Of a stretch of 64,000 nucleotides of DNA, positions 59,501-64,000 are shown piece after piece. Every line of letters begins with the position of its first letter. Position 1 is the first letter of the stretch. Below the pieces are notes generated by a model. The model was not told the DNA's origin, ran no database searches, and worked only from the letters and a program-made list of their open reading frames with translations. The translations under genes were made by a program, and so were the position numbers. This stretch comes from Planctomyces sp. SH-PL62 (GTDB lineage: Bacteria > Planctomycetota > Planctomycetia > Isosphaerales > Isosphaeraceae). The DNA lies in contig NZ_CP011273.1 in assembly GCF_001610895.1 (NCBI RefSeq), positions 3,348,001 through 3,412,000 of the forward strand, given 5' to 3'.

Positions 59501-60746
59501 GCCGGTCAAGCGGGCGACGCGGGCGGAGCCGGCCCAGGTTCACGGCCTGCCAGTCCTCGTCGTGGACGACAACGCCACGAACCGGCTCATTCTCCGAGAG
59601 ATGCTCGCCCGATGGGGCATGAAGCCCAGGGTCGTCGAAGACGGCCGGCAGGCGCTGGCTGCGCTTGATGAGGCGCGTCGGTCCGGTTCGCCGTTCTCGT
59701 TGGTCCTGCTGGACGGCATGATGCCGGAGATGGACGGGTTCGCCCTCGCCGAGCGGATCCGCGAGGATCCGGGGCTGGTCGGCGCGACCTTGATGATGCT
59801 CTCGTCGGCCAATCGCCGCGAAGATGCGGCGCGGTGCAAGGAGCTGCATGTGGCCTCCTATCTGACGAAGCCCATCCGACAATCGACCCTCCTGGACGCC
59901 ATCATGACCTCCCTCGGCCCGTCGCTGAAACTCGAAGGTCGCACCCCCTCGGCGTCTCGGCCTTCACCCGGGAAAAGCTCGCAATCGCTTCGGCTCCTCC
60001 TGGCCGAGGATAATGTGGTCAATCAGAGGCTGGCGGTCAGCCTCCTGGAGAAGCGGGGCCACCAGGTTCGAGTGGTCGGCAACGGTCGCGAGGCGCTTGC
60101 GGCCCTCGAGGGTCAATCGTTCGACGCCGTCTTGATGGACGTTCAGATGCCGGAGATGGACGGGTTCGAGGCGACCGCCGCGATCCGCTCCCGCGAGTCG
60201 GCGAGCGGGGGCCACACCCCGATAATCGCCATGACCGCCCACGCCATGAAAGGGGACCGCGAGCGTTGCCTCGCGGAGGGCATGGACGCTTACGTCGCCA
60301 AACCGTTACGGCCTCAGGAGCTGTTCGAGGTCCTGGAACACCTGAACCTCGCAGCCGCAGCCGCAGCCGAATCCGCGGCCGTCGAGTCTGCTCCCCCACC
60401 ACCGGCTTTCGACCTCGCCGCGGCCCTCGGCCGCCTGGACGGGGACGTGGAGTTGATGAGGGAACTGGCCGGGCTCTTCCTTGACGAATGCCCTCGGCGG
60501 ATGACGGAAATCCATGAAGCGATTCTCCATCGCGACGCAACAGGCCTCAAGAATGCGGCCCATACCCTGAGGGGGTCGGTAGCCAACTTTGGGGCCCCGG
60601 AGGCCACCGAAGCCGCGCATCGCCTGGAGGCCGCGGCGCGTGACCAGGGGTGGGCCGACGTCGGGCCGGCCTGGGCCGCCCTGGAACAGGCCATCGAGAG
60701 ATTGACGCCGGCCCTCGCCGATCTCGGCCGGGCGGGCCTTACTTAA
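56589..60746 (+). CDS. large hybrid sensor histidine kinase (MASE-like TM, GAF, PAS-PAS, HK, REC-REC, HPt)
   Basis: 1385 residues from ATG 56589, chosen because the predicted protein then starts with a membrane domain of about seven helices. Then: GAF (about 340-460, [20 protein letters not shown]); two PAS domains ([40 protein letters not shown]); kinase core with His in [20 protein letters not shown] and ATPase boxes [17 protein letters not shown] and [19 protein letters not shown]; receiver 1 ([26 protein letters not shown]); receiver 2 ([26 protein letters not shown]); and HPt ([20 protein letters not shown]). An ArcB/BarA-like multistep phosphorelay protein. Signal and output unknown. 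Confidence 0.92.
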   Translation: MTDHPHSIGDLRFVASGAGAAVILIGGLVLMGWTFDVALLKSLSPDLTAMNPGGTALAFILSGVSLRAQAPAGATHRRRALGVACAAGVLLIGLARLGGYLAGWDGGPDQLLFRAALDREAYRVGLPNRMSPNTASAFVAVGLALSLLDVKTRRRDVRPAQLLALAVGMIALLALIGYVYSATSLMGVRQFIPMALNTAIAFAILSIGILHARPEAGMMRVVTSAGAGGIMARRLLPAAILIPAIVGWTSWHLQQRAIWDQVAGMSLFVLGNIVLFTSLIWWNAASLEHMDRERARAERRLKLQYTASLALTGSPRLDDAMFDLLRAIGERLGWLEGGLWRIDPQADVLRCTALWHSPSFQPEEFAALTRRTAFARGVGLPGRVWASGRPAWIPDVVKDPNFPRAQAAAREGLHGAFGFPVIVGRDVLGVVEIFSGEIQQPDDELLQILTAIGGQVGLLIKRKEAEEALRRGEERFRSLIEATSAIVWHTRPSGQVDAEQPSWTEYTGQTFDQLKGTGWLEAVHPDDRAETARAWSAAMGTRSLFQMEHRLRRRDGVYLHMLVRSVPILDERGDVREWVGVHIDIDAEKRAEAALREAEERARLLLESSGEGIYGIDMQGLCTFMNRAAAEMLGYSTEEVIGRNAHELFHHTRPDGSPYAVEDCPIYRSFRVGKGCRVDDEVLWRRDGVNFPAEYASFPIRGVDGEIKGAVVNFTDITERKRVERELMRANQAAQAATRAKSEFLANMSHEIRTPLNGIVGMTELALDTELSAEQREYLEMVKLSADHLLNVINDILDFSKIEAGKLDLELVEFNLRDTLDDTVATLALRAHKKGLELADYVATDVPDALVGDSHRLRQVIVNLLGNAIKFTEQGEVVLRVEVQSQTEEDVHLRFAVIDTGIGIAPDQRQRLFRAFAQADTSTTRKYGGTGLGLAISSRLVEMMGGTIELDSAVGRGSTFHFTVCFGRARGPVKRATRAEPAQVHGLPVLVVDDNATNRLILREMLARWGMKPRVVEDGRQALAALDEARRSGSPFSLVLLDGMMPEMDGFALAERIREDPGLVGATLMMLSSANRREDAARCKELHVASYLTKPIRQSTLLDAIMTSLGPSLKLEGRTPSASRPSPGKSSQSLRLLLAEDNVVNQRLAVSLLEKRGHQVRVVGNGREALAALEGQSFDAVLMDVQMPEMDGFEATAAIRSRESASGGHTPIIAMTAHAMKGDRERCLAEGMDAYVAKPLRPQELFEVLEHLNLAAAAAAESAAVESAPPPPAFDLAAALGRLDGDVELMRELAGLFLDECPRRMTEIHEAILHRDATGLKNAAHTLRGSVANFGAPEATEAAHRLEAAARDQGWADVGPAWAALEQAIERLTPALADLGRAGLT

Positions 60747-60803
60747 CGGCGAAGTCGTCGACACGCGGCCCGCTCGGTCTCCCGTCCGTTGAGAGGAGGG
60801 GCG

Positions 60804-61832
60804 ATGGCACGGGACTTTCGAGTAATCCGGGACGGGATGGCGGGGGTTCCGCCGGGCATGCCGGGGCTCTGGGCCGTGGCGTGCCTCGGCGGCGTGAGCC
60901 TCGAGCGCGGCGTCCCGATCGCTGAGATCCACGATTACATCAAGGAGCCCGACAACGTCGTCTGGTTGGACGTGAAGGACCCGGGGCCGTCGGAATTGGC
61001 CATGCTGATCGACGAGTTCGGCCTCCACCCTGTTGGGCTGGAGGCCGAGTCCCTGGGCCGACGACGTCCGAAGGTGGACGAGTTCAAAGGATACGCACTG
61101 CTGATCACCTGCGTGGCCGTGCCTGGGGACGATCCCAAGGTACTTCGGACCACCGAACTGGACCTGTGTCTCGGCCGGAATTTCGTGGTCTCCATCCACC
61201 GTGGCCGCGTCCCCGCCCTGGAGGAGGCGATGGCCCGCTGGATGCACGGCGGACCGAGGCTGCGCGAGGGGGTGGGCTTTCTTGTATTCGCGGTGATGGA
61301 CGCCCTGGTCGCTTCCTTCGCCTCATTCCTGGCCGGCATCGAAGAGGACGTCGAAGAGATGGAGATCGCCGTATTCACCCGGTCGGACGAGGAGAGCGTG
61401 AGGACCCTGCTCCAGCTCAAGCGGAACCTCGCCGCGTTGCGACACGAACTCCAGTCTCTCCGGACGATCTTCGAGGTCTTGCTCCGTCGCGATCATCCGT
61501 TCTTCCCGGAGGGGGCGGAGGTGTATCTCCGGGACGTCTACGACCACCTTCTACGGATGCTCGACGTGCTGGAGGCCGGCCGCGAGAGGGCGGACGCCGC
61601 GATGGACGCAACGCTGGCCATCGGCTCCCACCGCCTGAACAAGACGATGAAGTCGCTGTCGCTCATCACCGTGGCGATGGCGGTCATCGGCTCGGTGTTC
61701 GGCGCCTACGGGATGAATTTCGAGGAGATGCCCCTCGCCAGGGCGCCGTGGGGCTTCTGGTTCGTCGCCGCGGGTACCATCGTCCTGGTCACGACGCCCT
61801 TGCTGATCGGGTGGTGGCGGAGGTGGTGGTGA
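60804..61832 (+). CDS. corA: CorA-family magnesium/divalent cation channel
   Basis: 342 residues from ATG 60804 with GAGAGGAGGGG upstream. Long cytoplasmic domain, then two C-terminal membrane helices. The signature after helix 1 is present: IGSVFGAYGMNFEEMPLA (GMN selectivity motif), with KTMKSLSLITVAMAVIGSVF before it. Stalk-helix part LLQLKRNLAALRHELQSLRT is typical. Could carry magnesium, cobalt or nickel. Lies 57 bp after the hybrid kinase and upstream of the REC-kinase. Confidence 0.9.
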   Translation: MARDFRVIRDGMAGVPPGMPGLWAVACLGGVSLERGVPIAEIHDYIKEPDNVVWLDVKDPGPSELAMLIDEFGLHPVGLEAESLGRRRPKVDEFKGYALLITCVAVPGDDPKVLRTTELDLCLGRNFVVSIHRGRVPALEEAMARWMHGGPRLREGVGFLVFAVMDALVASFASFLAGIEEDVEEMEIAVFTRSDEESVRTLLQLKRNLAALRHELQSLRTIFEVLLRRDHPFFPEGAEVYLRDVYDHLLRMLDVLEAGRERADAAMDATLAIGSHRLNKTMKSLSLITVAMAVIGSVFGAYGMNFEEMPLARAPWGFWFVAAGTIVLVTTPLLIGWWRRWW

Positions 61833-61917
61833 GCGATGAGGTCGCGGAGCCATGGCCGCGTAAAGGGCCGGGCAGGCACCCTGCAGGGCCATTTTTACAT
61901 CCTGAGAGGGGACTTTC

Positions 61918-63147
61918 ATGCATGTCCTAATCGCGGATGATGACCCCGTCTCGAGGCGGCTGTTGCAGAGCTATCTGCAGAAATGGGGATACGAGGTGAC
62001 GGCGGCGAAGGACGGGGCCGAGGCGTGGAACCTCTTCGTCGGCGGCAACTACCCGATGATCATCACCGACTGGATGATGCCGGAACTGGACGGGGCGGCG
62101 CTAATCCGACGAGTCCGATCGGCCGATCGGCCCAGCTATGTGTACACGATGCTCGTCACTGCGAAATCCGAGAAGGAAGACCTGGTCGAAGGCATGGAAG
62201 CCGGAGCCGACGACTTCCTGACCAAGCCGTTCGATCGGGACGAGCTCCGGGTCCGGTTGCGTGCCGGAGAAAGGATCATCCGCCTGGAGGAAGACGTGCG
62301 TGAAGCCAAGGTGGCGTTGATAGAGACGGAAAAACTCGCGAGCCTAGGCCGCCTCGCGGCGGGGGTGGCCCACGAGATGAACAACCCGCTCGCCTTCGTC
62401 GTCAACAACCTGGCGGTCCTCCGCCGCGACGTCCTGGACGCCATGCGTGTGCTGGATAAATACCGGGAATGGCAAAGCTCCCTGGCGCGGGCGGAGCCGG
62501 AACTCGCCGCCGAGGCGGCCCGCCTGGAGGAGGAGATCGATCTGCCTTACCTCCAGGGGAATCTCCCCCAACTCTTCGAGAGTTCAGCCGAGGGCCTGAG
62601 ACGCGTCCGCGCGATCGTTCAGAATCTGCGCGACTTCGCCCGCCTGGATGAGGCGGAATTCAAGCAAGTCGACGTGAACGCCGCCCTCCGATCCACCCTG
62701 GAAGCCCTCCGTCACGAGATCTACAAGAAAGCGGTCCGCGTGGAAACCGCCTTTCAAGAGTTGCAGCCGATGTTGTGCCACGCCGGCAAGATCAATCAGA
62801 CATTCTTGAATATTCTGCTCAACGCCATTCAGGCCTCCGAGCGCGAGGGGCTGGTCGAGGTCCGTACCCGGCCCGACGGGGGGGCTGCCGTGCTGGTGGA
62901 GATCGAAGACCACGGCACTGGGATCCGCCCCGAGGACCTGCCGCACATCTTCGAGCCCTTCTTCACCACGAAGCCGGTGGGCGCCGGCACTGGCCTGGGG
63001 CTCTCAGTCAGCTACGGAATCGTCAAGGACCAGGGCGGTACGATCGAAGTCGAGAGCGACGTAGGCCGTGGCAGCCTCTTCCGCGTCCGGCTCCCTCTCC
63101 ATCCTCCGCAGGCAGACGCCGGCTCGGGGTCGATGACCGTGCAATGA
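61918..63147 (+). CDS. response regulator-histidine kinase hybrid
   Basis: 409 residues, soluble. N-terminal receiver: MHVLIADDDPVSRRLLQSYL, phosphorylated Asp in MIITDWMMPELDGAALIRRV (near residue 52), Lys in GADDFLTKPFDRDELRVRLR. Then a kinase core with His in LGRLAAGVAHEMNNPLAFVV, N box FLNILLNAIQASEREG and G boxes IEDHGTGIRPEDLPHIFEPF and GAGTGLGLSVSYGIVKDQGG. The REC-first order suggests it is itself phosphorylated, for instance by the hybrid kinase upstream; that link is inferred from proximity. Confidence 0.9.
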   Translation: MHVLIADDDPVSRRLLQSYLQKWGYEVTAAKDGAEAWNLFVGGNYPMIITDWMMPELDGAALIRRVRSADRPSYVYTMLVTAKSEKEDLVEGMEAGADDFLTKPFDRDELRVRLRAGERIIRLEEDVREAKVALIETEKLASLGRLAAGVAHEMNNPLAFVVNNLAVLRRDVLDAMRVLDKYREWQSSLARAEPELAAEAARLEEEIDLPYLQGNLPQLFESSAEGLRRVRAIVQNLRDFARLDEAEFKQVDVNAALRSTLEALRHEIYKKAVRVETAFQELQPMLCHAGKINQTFLNILLNAIQASEREGLVEVRTRPDGGAAVLVEIEDHGTGIRPEDLPHIFEPFFTTKPVGAGTGLGLSVSYGIVKDQGGTIEVESDVGRGSLFRVRLPLHPPQADAGSGSMTVQ

Positions 63148-63455
63148 GCCAGTCCGGCGAGCCGATCCTAGGATGACGATAAGATGGCAGGGTGGTGAGC
63201 TCACGAAGACCCACAGGCAATAGACAGAATACTTTGTGCAAAGATGAATCCGCACACGGTGCACGCGATCGATTGGGGCACCCGGTCCACTGATGACACT
63301 TGAGGATGTTCGCCCGGAACCCGGTTCCGACGGCAGCAGATTTGCGGGGTGTCCAAAGTTTGCTTCGCCTCGTCTTGCAAGGAATTAGGTCGCGGCCGAG
63401 GGCCATCAGGACGAGGATTGAGTTGTTGGATACAGAAGTTGCAGCGGGGAGTCCA
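63148..63455. other. intergenic, nothing recognised
   Basis: About 300 bp between the REC-kinase stop and the last gene. Composition is less GC-rich than the genes around it, consistent with a promoter region for the partial gene at 63456. No hairpin, repeat or RNA gene identified. Confidence 0.4.
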
Positions 63456-64000
63456 ATGCCATTCGAGGAACCGCCGGAGGACGGGATCAACGAGCCGAAA
63501 TTCACGATCAACGCGTTCATGCGCTATCTGTCGGCGAACGCATCCGGCCGCGAAGCGATCACGTTGCAGCAGAAGTACCCCAGCGCTTACCAGGCGGTCT
63601 ACTACGACGCTGCGTCGGACGTCCTCAGGCGTTACATCGACTCGGGCATGGGCGATGATGCGATCTTGGACGAGGGGATCGCCGCGATCAGGGCCGCATC
63701 GACGGAGGATAAAGGCCCGCACAACATCCGCGCGAACGTCGAGGTGGTCGAGGCTTTCCGCGACCGACGTCCCAAGCTCAGTTTCGGCGGGCTCTCCCCT
63801 TCAACCTCTCCGGGACCACAGATGAGCCTGGTCATCGCCGGAGTCGAACTGGTCATCCAACCGGAGATCCTGTTGGAGGGCGTAATCGACGGCGAGATGC
63901 GCGGGGGCGCCGTGAAGTTCTACTTCTCGAAAGGCCACCCGCTGACCAGCCCTGCCGCGTCCTATGGCGCGTTACTGCTCCAACGATACTGCGAGGCAAA
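63456..64000 (+). CDS. hypothetical protein (3' end outside window)
   Basis: 181 codons are visible from ATG 63456 to the edge. MPFEEPPEDGINEPKFTINA, then AFMRYLSANASGREAITLQQ, YPSAYQAVYYDAASDVLRRY, and later VIAGVELVIQPEILLEGVID followed by GGAVKFYFSKGHPLTSPAAS. The segment GAxKFYFSKxHPL recalls a widespread bacterial hypothetical family, but I cannot name it or give a function. No signal peptide or membrane helix in the visible part. Confidence 0.6.
   Translation, partial: MPFEEPPEDGINEPKFTINAFMRYLSANASGREAITLQQKYPSAYQAVYYDAASDVLRRYIDSGMGDDAILDEGIAAIRAASTEDKGPHNIRANVEVVEAFRDRRPKLSFGGLSPSTSPGPQMSLVIAGVELVIQPEILLEGVIDGEMRGGAVKFYFSKGHPLTSPAASYGALLLQRYCEA

Overview
The window is GC-rich DNA from a planctomycete, most likely an Isosphaeraceae relative (Paludisphaera/Singulisphaera/Tautonia type). 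This is inferred from a DUF1501 protein with a Tat-type leader, a secreted neutral-ceramidase-like protein, several small planctomycete-type hypothetical genes, and many diverse insertion sequences (IS). No rRNA, CRISPR array or replication origin was seen.

Layout. 1-5.1 kb: an ABC transporter of the nitrate/sulfonate/taurine type (permease cut by the window start, lipoprotein substrate-binding protein), a small N@d-type coiled-coil protein, an amino-acid permease and a small secreted protein. 5.3-6.9 kb: a pile of IS remnants (ISAs1, IS3, IS630). 7.1-28.2 kb: what I read as a decayed integrative element in tRNA-Val(CAC). A 48-bp 3' tRNA remnant at 7139-7186 and the intact tRNA at 28132-28204 are direct repeats. 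ATTGCAACA-type repeats lie just inside both ends, and a tyrosine-recombinase gene starts about 150 bp from the remnant. That integrase is split by IS66, IS701 and IS5 insertions (each with a clean target duplication) and has lost its catalytic tyrosine. The element also holds a methyltransferase gene, a half clpX, a frameshifted RNA ligase/HD-domain pair, a complete kdpFABCDE potassium-uptake operon with an extra small membrane ORF in front, and more IS copies.

28.4-29.8 kb: xylose isomerase. 29.8-33.0 kb: three nested IS630-group elements. 33.0-43.9 kb: a nitrate-assimilation cluster, all on the minus strand: a narX/fixL-like sensor kinase and FixJ-type regulator, a fused DmsB-DmsC electron-transfer/anchor subunit, a molybdopterin nitrate reductase (frameshifted near its C terminus), a fused NirB-NirD nitrite reductase, a NarK-type transporter and a broken uroporphyrinogen-III synthase. 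Nitrate is imported by NarK, reduced to nitrite by NasA with electrons through the DmsBC-like subunit, then to ammonium by the siroheme enzyme NirBD.

44.0-49.5 kb: a defective IS630, a degenerate tRNA-Leu-like sequence, a ceramidase-like gene, a DUF1501 gene and a second IS5 copy. 49.6-56 kb: small housekeeping and hypothetical genes, including a DNA-alkylation-repair/YdeI pair, DinB-like and NUDIX genes. 56.6-63.1 kb: a 1385-residue hybrid sensor kinase, a CorA channel and a REC-histidine kinase. A hypothetical gene runs off the right edge.

All functional statements rest on motif and family recognition by eye; no database search was run.
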